Origin: Halobacteriovorax marinus
Lineage (GTDB): Bacteria > Bdellovibrionota > Bacteriovoracia > Bacteriovoracales > Bacteriovoracaceae
Direction: 5' to 3'
Assembly: GCA_002163155.1 (NCBI GenBank)
Contig: MAAO01000002.1
Span: forward strand, 372,001 to 436,000
DNA length: 64,000 nucleotides
In this document: piece by piece, positions 17,453 to 26,054 of the stretch
Layout of the letters: every line of letters starts with the position of its first letter
How positions within the stretch are numbered: position 1 is the stretch's first letter
Position numbers and translations under genes: made by a program
Notes under the pieces: generated by a model
Told to the model about the DNA's origin: nothing
The model's database searches: none
What the model saw: only the letters and a program-made list of their open reading frames with translations

Positions 17453-20176
17453 ATGACAATTAAGAAGAAGTTTAAATTACAGGATGCTTTAAAAAGCTTC
17501 TCTAGCGATTCACTCTCTGAAGAGATCGATAGAGAGATTTATCCTCCAATCATTAAAGAAGTCATTGAAGAGAATAAGAAAAGTCTTATTGAAGCACCCC
17601 CTCGCTTTAATAAAGAAAAGTTTGAAAATTACTTTTTTAACGAATCGGAAAATGAAGATACAGAGAATGCCCCTAAGTCTTTTCTTGAAAAAGAATTTGA
17701 GATTAATAACACTAGTGAATCAAATGTACTCAAAAGAAATATAAATGATAAATCAGGACAAATAAAATCCTTAAAAAGTGTACGAAAAACTGAGCTTGAA
17801 AATTATTTAGAAAATACAAAATCATTAACTGACCTAGAACACAAGAAAGTAGAAGTCGAAGAGTTATTAGACTATGAGAAAACTAAGAATAAATCGATTA
17901 GATCTAAACTCATTAAAGTTAAAGCAGATATAAGCACTTTTAGTGTTAATATTGAAAAAGTAAAATCGACTATAATTAATCAACGTGTAGAGACAGAAGC
18001 TATTCAAAGTGAATTACTTCGTTTAGAAAATTCTAAGAATGAATTAGAAGAAAAGATTTCTGTATTTACACTTGAAAACGGTAAATTGTCTGAACAAGTA
18101 TCACTCTCTCATAGAGATAAAAATGACATTCTAATCGTCATTCAGGCCAATCAAGATATTATTACAGATTACAAAAAGCAAATTGTAATAAATAAAGAAA
18201 ATATTACATCAATAAGAAACGAAATAGATTATAAAAATAAACAAATATCTTCGCAAACTGAAGAAGTTGGCTTTGCTAAAGATGAACTCGCAAACATAAA
18301 GAAATTAGAAAATAATATAAAGCAGGACTTGATTAAGAGCGAGTTAGAGCTTGAAAGAGAAAATAATAAATTTTCTAAGATTTCAGAAAATATACAAAAT
18401 ATCAAAATTGATATCTCTAATCTTGAGAGTCAGTCAGTTTCAATTAGTGACAAAAGAAGAGTCTTAACAGCAGAATTTAATGAATATGAGTCTCTATATT
18501 CAGAATTAATTGAAACAAAGAAGTCCATCGAAAATGAACTACAAGTAAAGAATGAAATCATTACGAAGTATGATTCACAAATTTCTCAAATGGAAACTAA
18601 GAACGAAAAGCTTCTTAAAGAGAATACAGGTAAGAAAGAACTAAATATCTCAAGAAGTAACGAGGTTGATAAGTTACAAAAAATCTTTAAAATGAGAACA
18701 GGAAAAATTCAACGTTTAGAAAATGATAACTTTGAATATGAAAAAATGAATGGGGTACTTCTTAGTGATCTAGAAGAACATAAAATTCAAAATACTGTGC
18801 TTGAAAGAAGGTTAAGTGGTTTAAGCTATGACTATAAGTGTTTAGATAATGAACTTTCACTTAATAAGCAAGACCTTGAAGAAAGCCGTGTTCAAAATGA
18901 GAAGTTAGATTATGATATTTCTAAAGTTTCAAGCTCTAGAGATCAGATCGTGGATAATATTTCAAATATAAAATCACAATTACATAAGTCTAGTATGAAT
19001 CTAGAAGAAAAATCTTATAATCTATCACGGGTGGAGAAGGACTCTGAAAAACAGGTTTCTAGTTTTACATCATTAAAAATTAAAAGAGATGAGGTACAAG
19101 ATCAATTGGCATTTTTAACTAATGATCTTTCTGCTAAGAATTGTGAATTAAAGCAACTCATTGGAGATCGAAGACATGTTCAATCTCAAATAAAAGATCT
19201 TACCTTAAGTGAAATTAGAAAAAATGTTAGTGCTACTAAGAAGAATGAAGCTCTAAGTTTATTAAAAACTGAAAAAATTCGCTTGCTGGACTCCAAATTG
19301 TCTTTAGAGGAAAAAGTTAATCTTCTCACTAGTGACATCAGCGAAGTCGATGGGCATATTTATGCCGAAAATGAAATTGTTCAACGAACTGTTATTGAAC
19401 AAAAAGAGATCGAAGAAAGAATTGTCGAACTTGAGGGTTATCAAGTTGAATTAAATGACAACTTTATTAGCTTGAAAAATAAAAAGAAAGAATTGAGTTC
19501 TCTCTGCGAAAAATCGTACATTGATAAAAGAAGACTGGAGAGTAGTATACTTAGAGTTGATAGAGACAAGAGTGAAGTTGAGAATGAGTTGTTAAGCATT
19601 CAGGAAGACTATGGACATATTGATAAAGAGTATATCAATGTAAAAAATAAATATCATAATAAAATGAGTGTTGTCCAAGAACTTAAGAGTCAAAAAGGTA
19701 AACTAAAGGATCAGTTAACTACTAGAAAAACTATAATTGATAAAAAGAAAACTGAACTAGATTCTATCTCTGTTGAAGAGAAGCAAATAACGCTTGAGTT
19801 AACAAGCTTAAATGAAACATTTTCTAATGCTAACAGCTTGATGATATCTTCTACTATGGGAGTTAAGCACTCTAGGCAAGAGTTGAAGAGAAAACGGGAT
19901 GAATTAGAACTCGCTAAGGCGAAATATATCTCACTAACGTCTAACTCTAAAGATCTACAAGAAGATCACGGTCAACAAATGATCTTAATAAAAGAATTGG
20001 ATCAAACGAAGAATAGGTATTTGACCTTGATCGAGGAATTATCTATTAAGAATACCAATAAGAAAGCAAAAATACTTGAAGGTAATCAATTTATAGAAAC
20101 ATTACAAAAAGAAGTAGAGACTTTAAAAGAGAATGTTCATCTCTTAAATAATTATCGAAAGAAGAAAGCTGCTTAA
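17453..20176 (+). CDS. Giant coiled-coil protein (907 residues)
   Basis: After an acidic N-terminal segment of about 115 residues (the first 30 basic and helical), almost the entire protein from about 115 to 900 is a continuous Glu/Lys/Ser/Asn-rich heptad coiled coil with very few prolines. There is no signal peptide and no Walker A or ABC signature, so it is not an SMC ATPase. Proteins of this form make filaments or cytoplasmic scaffolds, e.g. the coiled-coil, intermediate-filament-like proteins known from Bdellovibrio; homology to those is not established. It ends in a four-base stop overlap with a methyltransferase-like gene; another long coiled-coil gene lies 1.1 kb on. Ribosome site GAGG is well placed. 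Confidence 0.85.
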   Translation: MTIKKKFKLQDALKSFSSDSLSEEIDREIYPPIIKEVIEENKKSLIEAPPRFNKEKFENYFFNESENEDTENAPKSFLEKEFEINNTSESNVLKRNINDKSGQIKSLKSVRKTELENYLENTKSLTDLEHKKVEVEELLDYEKTKNKSIRSKLIKVKADISTFSVNIEKVKSTIINQRVETEAIQSELLRLENSKNELEEKISVFTLENGKLSEQVSLSHRDKNDILIVIQANQDIITDYKKQIVINKENITSIRNEIDYKNKQISSQTEEVGFAKDELANIKKLENNIKQDLIKSELELERENNKFSKISENIQNIKIDISNLESQSVSISDKRRVLTAEFNEYESLYSELIETKKSIENELQVKNEIITKYDSQISQMETKNEKLLKENTGKKELNISRSNEVDKLQKIFKMRTGKIQRLENDNFEYEKMNGVLLSDLEEHKIQNTVLERRLSGLSYDYKCLDNELSLNKQDLEESRVQNEKLDYDISKVSSSRDQIVDNISNIKSQLHKSSMNLEEKSYNLSRVEKDSEKQVSSFTSLKIKRDEVQDQLAFLTNDLSAKNCELKQLIGDRRHVQSQIKDLTLSEIRKNVSATKKNEALSLLKTEKIRLLDSKLSLEEKVNLLTSDISEVDGHIYAENEIVQRTVIEQKEIEERIVELEGYQVELNDNFISLKNKKKELSSLCEKSYIDKRRLESSILRVDRDKSEVENELLSIQEDYGHIDKEYINVKNKYHNKMSVVQELKSQKGKLKDQLTTRKTIIDKKKTELDSISVEEKQITLELTSLNETFSNANSLMISSTMGVKHSRQELKRKRDELELAKAKYISLTSNSKDLQEDHGQQMILIKELDQTKNRYLTLIEELSIKNTNKKAKILEGNQFIETLQKEVETLKENVHLLNNYRKKKAA

Positions 20177-21183
20177 TCTAAAAGACATTCTTTAGAAATA
20201 AATCCATTTGAACTCAATTCTAGGCCCTCTTCAGGGGCAGAGATTACTTTTAGAATTTTCTGTTCTTTTTCCTTATAAAGAATGATGTCTTTATTTATAT
20301 ACTTTTTTTGAAATACGGTGAGTTTCGGTGAGAAATTTACGATTTTATCGTGAGCACAATTAAGTTTAAAACGTCTGCCATTTAAATTAATAGTAGGAGT
20401 TTCTTCTAAGTAATCTATGTAACTTTTCTTTGATGTTGTAAGCCAGTTAAAAACTCCCAGAATAGGATTCGTTGATTGCACTTCGACAAATTCTGCTTGA
20501 TAAAATTTATCTTCAAATGTTAGCTCTTGCCTTTTCTTTTGGTTTTCATTTTTGAATTGATAGAAGTTCATATCATGTCTTTTAGAACTCAGCTGAAAGA
20601 GAATTACTTTATCTGTAAAACGATTGTCAAAAGTCACTCTGTTAATCAAGTCTCCATGTGATTCGACGAGCCAGACTTTCATTAAACTTTCAGTTTCACT
20701 TATTCTATTGAGTAATGTATTTAAGAGTTTCCCTACTGGCTGATAGAGAAAGACTATATCAAAGGGGGCCATATTAAACTGGGTGGCATCGTCGCAGATA
20801 AATAAATTCTTGTTGAGCTTTAATTTTTGGGCCATCTCCTTTGCATGATCGATTCTTTCTTTAACTATTTCAATAGAATAGATATTGTTTTTTCCTAGAA
20901 GAGAGGAGAGTAAGCTACCTTTGGCATAAGAAGCTCCAAGGTCAAGCATGGTGAGATTTTCTCTCTCAAGAAAATTTATCATTTGGTAATAATCAAACCA
21001 ACTCGTATTGAGCGCTTGTTCATCAAGTCTCTCGCCCTCGTAGGTTTCAATAGATTGATTATTTTTCGGAATAGACTTTTCAGTTTGCTGGTAATTGAAA
21101 TTGAAGAACTGATCGCAGAGATCATTAAAAACCTTAGGAGTTTTTTCTTGAGATAAAACTTGAGAAAACTTGATTTTTTTCAA
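20173..21183 (-). CDS. SAM methyltransferase-like protein with extra C-terminal domain
   Basis: 336 residues. The central part has a class I methyltransferase nucleotide site (LTMLDLGASYAKGSLLSSLL, about residues 78-97), an acidic strand-two end (IYSIEIVKERIDHA) and a following DDATQF strand, similar in layout to DOT1-like or rRNA methyltransferases. The N-terminal 75 residues and the beta-rich last 130 (with RRFKLNCAHDKIVNF) are not recognised. Substrate unknown. It lies between two genes for long coiled-coil proteins on the other strand: it converges with the first (four-base overlap) and diverges from the second (49 bases). Confidence 0.75.
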   Translation of the reverse strand: MKKIKFSQVLSQEKTPKVFNDLCDQFFNFNYQQTEKSIPKNNQSIETYEGERLDEQALNTSWFDYYQMINFLERENLTMLDLGASYAKGSLLSSLLGKNNIYSIEIVKERIDHAKEMAQKLKLNKNLFICDDATQFNMAPFDIVFLYQPVGKLLNTLLNRISETESLMKVWLVESHGDLINRVTFDNRFTDKVILFQLSSKRHDMNFYQFKNENQKKRQELTFEDKFYQAEFVEVQSTNPILGVFNWLTTSKKSYIDYLEETPTINLNGRRFKLNCAHDKIVNFSPKLTVFQKKYINKDIILYKEKEQKILKVISAPEEGLELSSNGFISKECLLD

Positions 21184-21232
21184 TAAAATCTCTTTTTTTG
21201 ATAATTAAACTACGTTTTTCCTCTAATTTCAA

Positions 21233-23647
21233 ATGCTTATAGAGGCTATAATTGAGCTTTTTAGGTCTCAAAATGTTGAGTTTTATGTCCTAAGTGACGA
21301 TAAGTATTACGATGACGGTGTTTTGGAGGACCATATCACAAAAGTTTACCTACTACAGATTCAAGATAAAGTTTTAAAAATATTTGATATTTTTGAAATT
21401 GTATCATTTCTTGAAAGTTCTAAGCTTGAAGGGCAGGATTATGTCTTTGATCTAAGAGTGAGAAGTTGGATAAAGGTTTGTGAAATACAAGTGCTTAGAG
21501 ATACTGGTTTTGTTTTTAAAGCTTCCATTGAAAAAGAGATACCAAGTTTTATTCCTCCCCATAAATTGCCAAGTGAGAGTTTAGAAGAGTCAGTTGATTC
21601 AGATTATCTCTACTTACTAAAGTTCTATGAAGAACTTAAGCAAAGCAGTATCGATCATGTAGAAAGCGTAAGGCGAACTCACGAGATTGAGTTGCTAAAT
21701 ATAAAAAAAGAGAACTCTAGCTTACAAAGTGGTGTGAGTGAATTGAATGTTCTTGTTTTTGAATTAGAAAAAAGTAAAGAGCAACAAGAGCTACTAAATT
21801 CCAATCTAGAAGAAGTTGTAGGTGAGTTTAAGGCTGATGCCTTCTTAAGCTCTAAAAAGCTTAATCTAGCGGAAGAGGAGCTCTTACAAGCGAAAGTTCA
21901 TCTAGAGACTGAAAAAGAAAAAATCTATCATGAATTAGAAGAGTTCAAAAATACTAATACTAAGAGCTTTGAATCCATTGTTCTTACCGAAAAAGAAAAC
22001 TTTGAATTAGTTCAGAAGAACCAATCTCTAAGTTACGCATTAAAAGTTCAAGAGCAAAAATATCATGATATGAAATTGATCTTTACTCAATATGAAGACC
22101 ATTCAAAGAAAGAAGGTCTTAATGAAAGAGTTCTTGAAAAGGCCTTTGATTACTTCCTTCACGGACCTGTGGGTGGAGATCAAGCAAAACTTGAAAAGAA
22201 AGTTGACCTACTGGAAAAGGAACTCAAAGAAAAAGATCTTTTCTTCGAAGGAAAATTAAAAAGAAGTTCAGATGAGTTAAGTGAAGTTTCTAGTCACTTT
22301 AAAAAGAAGAATAAAGAAATAGAGCTACATTATAAGAAAAATATTTCGGAACTTTTAAATGAGAAAGAGATTCTCGTTAAGAAAGTTGATGAGCTAGATT
22401 CATATCATGCTCATGTTCAGAAGAACCAAAGTCTAATTGATAGTCAATCTAGCAAAGAGAATGAAAAACATACTCTGCAAATTTCTTTCCAAGAGGCTAA
22501 GCTAGAAAAAGCAACAACAAGAATAGCCTTTTTAGAGTCAGAGCTGTCTAAAGTTATGAACGAGAACCAAGGCCAAGTTGAAGTTATTGATAATTTTGAA
22601 AAAGCCTTAAAAGTAAAGAAGAGTGAGGAGAACAAGGTTCGCTCACAAGAGTTAGATCATAGTGAAAAAATTAAACAACTAGAGAACTCTAATAAAGATC
22701 TTCTTGAAAAGAATACAAAAATTGAAGAATTAATAAAAGCAAATCAGCTGCTATTAGATAAAAATAGTAAAGTCGAAACAAGAAAGAGTGAATATAAAGC
22801 AGAATATACTAAGCTTCTTGCAAAGTCTGAAAAGTCTCTAGCAAAAATTAAAGCTCTCGAGAATCAAAAAAGTGACGTTGTTGTTGATGATGATTCACAA
22901 GAAGAACTAGAAAAATTAAAGCAAGAGATAGAAGGTTACACTAATAGATTACAGAACGAGCAGGACAAGACTTTACAGTTGAAAATTGATTTAGAAAAAC
23001 TCAAAGAAGCTGATACGAAAATCGAATTAGTTAAGGCGAGTGGGCAAGATGAAGAAGAGTTAAGTAGACTTATTGGAGATTCTTTTGAAGTTGTAAATGA
23101 TTCTGTATGGATCATTCAAGGGGACGACGGTAAGAAATCTGGTCCGCATTCTTTTTCTACAGTTTATGACATGAAAGAAGCTGGAGAATTAACTAAAGAG
23201 AGTAGAGTTAAAAAGCAGGGTGAGGCCTTTAAGCCATGTAAAGATATATTTGAATTGTCAGTTCCTGTCACAACTCACGGCGAAGGCGAAAATAGAAGAT
23301 TCTTTGTAAAAAGAAATTCTGTCAGAGTTCCTTTTTATGAACTCGTTACATTTGAAATTGGTGGAGAAGAGTATAGAGGTTACTGTACTAGTTTAAGTTC
23401 TGGTGGTGTCTTTATTGAAATGACTAAGATAGATGAAGAAGTTTTCAAAATGAATGGTAAGGGTCGTGTCTTATTTCCAAGTGGAGCACTAGAGAGTCCA
23501 TTTAATTGTATTGCACAAATAAAGAATGTATCTGTAGAGAAACCAAAAGGTATTGGTTTAATGTTCGTCGATCTACCTGACGAAGCTAAGGAAGATATCC
23601 TGAGTTACGTGAATAATTGTTTAAATAAGAATAAGAAATCAGCTTAA
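21233..23647 (+). CDS. Coiled-coil protein with C-terminal GYF-like and PilZ domains
   Basis: 804 residues in three parts. (1) A globular N-terminal region of about 125 residues. (2) A coiled coil from about 130 to 600. (3) A GYF_2/DUF4339-like domain (DSVWIIQGDDGKKSGPHSF to the end of KPCKDIFEL, about 622-675) and a PilZ domain (about 690-795). PilZ domains bind cyclic di-GMP. The arginine motif RNSVR (RxxxR) is present, but the second motif reads SLSSGG, with Ser where Asp/Asn is usual. The architecture suggests a cytoplasmic scaffold that answers to c-di-GMP. The ATG at 21233 has no clear ribosome site. A bidirectional terminator follows. Confidence 0.88.
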   Translation: MLIEAIIELFRSQNVEFYVLSDDKYYDDGVLEDHITKVYLLQIQDKVLKIFDIFEIVSFLESSKLEGQDYVFDLRVRSWIKVCEIQVLRDTGFVFKASIEKEIPSFIPPHKLPSESLEESVDSDYLYLLKFYEELKQSSIDHVESVRRTHEIELLNIKKENSSLQSGVSELNVLVFELEKSKEQQELLNSNLEEVVGEFKADAFLSSKKLNLAEEELLQAKVHLETEKEKIYHELEEFKNTNTKSFESIVLTEKENFELVQKNQSLSYALKVQEQKYHDMKLIFTQYEDHSKKEGLNERVLEKAFDYFLHGPVGGDQAKLEKKVDLLEKELKEKDLFFEGKLKRSSDELSEVSSHFKKKNKEIELHYKKNISELLNEKEILVKKVDELDSYHAHVQKNQSLIDSQSSKENEKHTLQISFQEAKLEKATTRIAFLESELSKVMNENQGQVEVIDNFEKALKVKKSEENKVRSQELDHSEKIKQLENSNKDLLEKNTKIEELIKANQLLLDKNSKVETRKSEYKAEYTKLLAKSEKSLAKIKALENQKSDVVVDDDSQEELEKLKQEIEGYTNRLQNEQDKTLQLKIDLEKLKEADTKIELVKASGQDEEELSRLIGDSFEVVNDSVWIIQGDDGKKSGPHSFSTVYDMKEAGELTKESRVKKQGEAFKPCKDIFELSVPVTTHGEGENRRFFVKRNSVRVPFYELVTFEIGGEEYRGYCTSLSSGGVFIEMTKIDEEVFKMNGKGRVLFPSGALESPFNCIAQIKNVSVEKPKGIGLMFVDLPDEAKEDILSYVNNCLNKNKKSA

Positions 23648-23684
23648 GGAGAGTCTCTCCGTGAACTTATAGGAAATTTAAACC

Positions 23685-23714
23685 AAAAAAAACTCACTTT
23701 CGTGAGTTTTTTTT
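23685..23714 (+). terminator. Bidirectional terminator between the PilZ gene and tRNA-Leu
   Basis: A run of As and CTCAC (23685-23697), loop TTTC, then GTGAG and a run of Ts (23702-23714): a 13-bp perfect hairpin with a T-tract when read from either strand, so it can end both the rightward PilZ transcript and the leftward tRNA transcript. Confidence 0.9.
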
Positions 23715-23730
23715 CGTTTGGTAGAAAAAC

Positions 23731-23817
23731 TGGTGCCCCGGGCGGGACTTGAACCCGCACGGCCGTGAAGCCCCGGGATTTTAAATCCCGTATGTCTACC
23801 AATTTCATCACCAGGGC
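23731..23817 (-). tRNA. tRNA-Leu (anticodon UAA), CCA encoded
   Basis: Reading leftward from 23817, the acceptor GCCCTGG pairs with CCGGGGC (one T-G pair). The anticodon arm is CGGGA-TTTAAAA-TCCCG with anticodon TAA. A long class II variable arm follows, then the T arm GCGGG-TTCAAGT-CCCGC, discriminator A and genomically encoded CCA (23731-23733). 87 bases. The long variable arm and anticodon identify leucine. Confidence 0.97.
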
Positions 23818-23956
23818 AGAAATTATTTTTTAAACATTACCAGAGTATTTTAAAAAGTCTACCTTAAGTACTAAAAAAAGTGAGATCTTCTTGAAAGGTA
23901 TGAACAGTGTGTTAAAATTAATTATTAAATTTAATTAAGTTAGGGAATGAATGCTC

Positions 23957-25468
23957 ATGAAAATATATCTAACTCTTATTTTGGTGTTGCTAATCTCTAG
24001 TTGTGCTAAGAAGACACATAAAATTGTACCTGTCGTGGCAAAGTCCTCATGGTTAAAGACCAATGATCTCTATAATCATAAATCCCACAATGGTGAGTAT
24101 CTTATCCATCCATTCTTTGACCTTGTGCCTTTTGCTTCTAGGCAAGATAACTCAATTAATTTTGTCATGACGACACCCGCAGGAGCGAGAAATAAGTATA
24201 AATTAGATCTCCGTTCCGGAAAGATGTATCGCAGACATCAGTTTTGTGACCAAAAGGATGTTTGGAAGAAGTATTCTGGAAATATATATAGACCTCCTTA
24301 TACAGAAGGTTTTGTTCCAAGGTTACTAGATCAACTTGGAACACCACAGAAAATTATAGTCTTTGGAAAGAATCGATATTTCCAAGATTTTGAATTAACA
24401 CCAACAAGATCTCAAAGAGTTCGTGTGGTGGGTAGTGTTTTGCAGCAGTACTGTAAATCATTTCCTTGCCGTGGGAAAAATAGGTGGCAGTCGCGTTTAG
24501 TTTTGGTGGCGGTTAATCCATTTGATCCTACCTTCGAAAGAATTCATCATATTAATCAATTAAGGAAAATTGTTGATTGGCCCTATGTCAAAACCTTCAT
24601 CGAAAATAGTGATGGAAGGCATATCTCTGGTAAGGAAGATACGCCCGCTTATAGGGTTATAGGTAATATTGGACCTAAAGAATCACTAGTTAATTCCATT
24701 AGCAAGGGACATTTATTTAAATTCAAAGAGCTCAAGGTTCTGAGAAATAGCTGTCATAAATTCTATGATCATATATGGAGTAGTGTTGAAGAAATACGAA
24801 AGAAGAAGCGATTAAATAAATTAGGATTAAGTCCAAAGATAGCTCATATTTGGGATAAGAAAGATGCTCTAAGTGGAAATGTTCTCAGTGGTGAGATTGA
24901 AGAGGTTAGGAAAAAAGATGTTATTGATACTAGTATTAGAACTTCTGACTTTTCGATTTACTTTAAACACTTTTATAAGAATTATCGAAAGCGTTTCCTC
25001 ACATGCCAGAAGTTCGTCAGAGACACTAGTATAAATGCAAATAAGAGAAGACTATGGTTCTTTAGCTATTTAACCTCTTTTTTTAATGCTGAGCGTTTAG
25101 GTTATATCTATTCGTGTTCAAGACAAACTTGGATTGAGAATCCTATGCTGGCAAATGGAAAGAGAATGTATGGTCACAAGAGAAACTTGGCAAACTGCAC
25201 AAGCAGAGAACTTGATCGTTCTTTTGATATGAGCATTACAGTTCAAACTGGTCTCTTTCGTTCATTCCAGGAGCATAATCGCTATATTGAATATGATGAA
25301 GGGTCTGGCGCCACACATCAAAAGCTCTATTCTTGGGTTAGAAGTACAGGGGATGGTTACTCGTGTGACCGCAAGCGTTACGAAAAGGTTTCTCTATTTC
25401 CTCAAGATATTAATTGGCAGAGCTTTGGAGAGAAAGGTATGCGAAAGAGAACTGATATAATTCAATAG
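23957..25468 (+). CDS. Large hypothetical lipoprotein
   Basis: About 503 residues. The N-terminal MKIYLTLILVLLISSC is a lipoprotein signal (lipobox ISSC); in-frame ATGs at 23951 and 23957 are both possible, and the second has the better spacing from AGGGA. The mature protein is basic and rich in Tyr, Arg and Trp with scattered cysteine pairs (YCKSFPC near 160, CSRQTW, CDRKRY), giving no family that I recognise. No catalytic motif stands out. It is probably anchored in the outer or inner membrane facing the periplasm. Single gene between the tRNA and the nuo genes. Confidence 0.8.
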   Translation: MKIYLTLILVLLISSCAKKTHKIVPVVAKSSWLKTNDLYNHKSHNGEYLIHPFFDLVPFASRQDNSINFVMTTPAGARNKYKLDLRSGKMYRRHQFCDQKDVWKKYSGNIYRPPYTEGFVPRLLDQLGTPQKIIVFGKNRYFQDFELTPTRSQRVRVVGSVLQQYCKSFPCRGKNRWQSRLVLVAVNPFDPTFERIHHINQLRKIVDWPYVKTFIENSDGRHISGKEDTPAYRVIGNIGPKESLVNSISKGHLFKFKELKVLRNSCHKFYDHIWSSVEEIRKKKRLNKLGLSPKIAHIWDKKDALSGNVLSGEIEEVRKKDVIDTSIRTSDFSIYFKHFYKNYRKRFLTCQKFVRDTSINANKRRLWFFSYLTSFFNAERLGYIYSCSRQTWIENPMLANGKRMYGHKRNLANCTSRELDRSFDMSITVQTGLFRSFQEHNRYIEYDEGSGATHQKLYSWVRSTGDGYSCDRKRYEKVSLFPQDINWQSFGEKGMRKRTDIIQ

Positions 25469-25529
25469 CTTAGTTTACAATATCTTAGTAAATTTCTAGA
25501 ATATTAGAAAAGTAATTAAAGGAACCCTC

Positions 25530-26054
25530 ATGGCTAGAGAGGCAGACGGCCTGTCGTTTTTACAAACACAAGGACCAGAAGGAATTGATAAGTTAGCACT
25601 CACAACACGTGCTGATTCATTTCTTGAAAAATTTGATAATTGGGTTCAATCTCATTCGATTGTGCCTTTCGTATTTGATACTGCATGCTGTTCTTTAGAG
25701 TATGGATGGCACTTTAACGACCAATTTGCTCATGACAGTTTTAGTCCTGAACAAATAGAGGCCTGTGATAGTGATCTACTCTTAATTGGTGGAACAATTA
25801 ATTTAAAAACCTATCCGCTTATTAGAAAAACCTATGAGCAAATGCCTAAGAAGAAATGGGTCGTGGCCATAGGAGCATGTCCTATGTCTGGTGGACCCTT
25901 CCCATCGTATAATGTCGTTAAAGATGTATCTAAGGATATCCCTGTTGATATTTTTATCCCTGGTTGTCCTCCAACTCCACAAGATATAATGGATGGAATG
26001 AAATTGTTAAAACAAAGAATTGAGATGGGAGTGATGGCAAGTGGTAACTCCTAA
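25530..26054 (+). CDS. nuoB: NADH dehydrogenase (complex I) subunit B-like
   Basis: 174 residues, matching NuoB. All four ligands of the N2 [4Fe-4S] cluster are in place: Cys53-Cys54 (DTACCSLEY), Cys117 (AIGACPMSGGPF) and Cys146 (IPGCPPTP). In complex I this subunit hands electrons to quinone together with NuoD. Ribosome site AAAGGAA. It overlaps nuoCD by 14 bases. No nuoA precedes it and no nuoE-N genes are here, so it belongs to a stand-alone Q-module set. Confidence 0.95.
   Translation: MAREADGLSFLQTQGPEGIDKLALTTRADSFLEKFDNWVQSHSIVPFVFDTACCSLEYGWHFNDQFAHDSFSPEQIEACDSDLLLIGGTINLKTYPLIRKTYEQMPKKKWVVAIGACPMSGGPFPSYNVVKDVSKDIPVDIFIPGCPPTPQDIMDGMKLLKQRIEMGVMASGNS

Noticed and set aside
17453-20176. 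SMC/Rad50-type ATPase for the 907-residue coiled coil
   Set aside because: No Walker A, ABC signature or hinge domain is visible; both ends lack globular ATPase heads.
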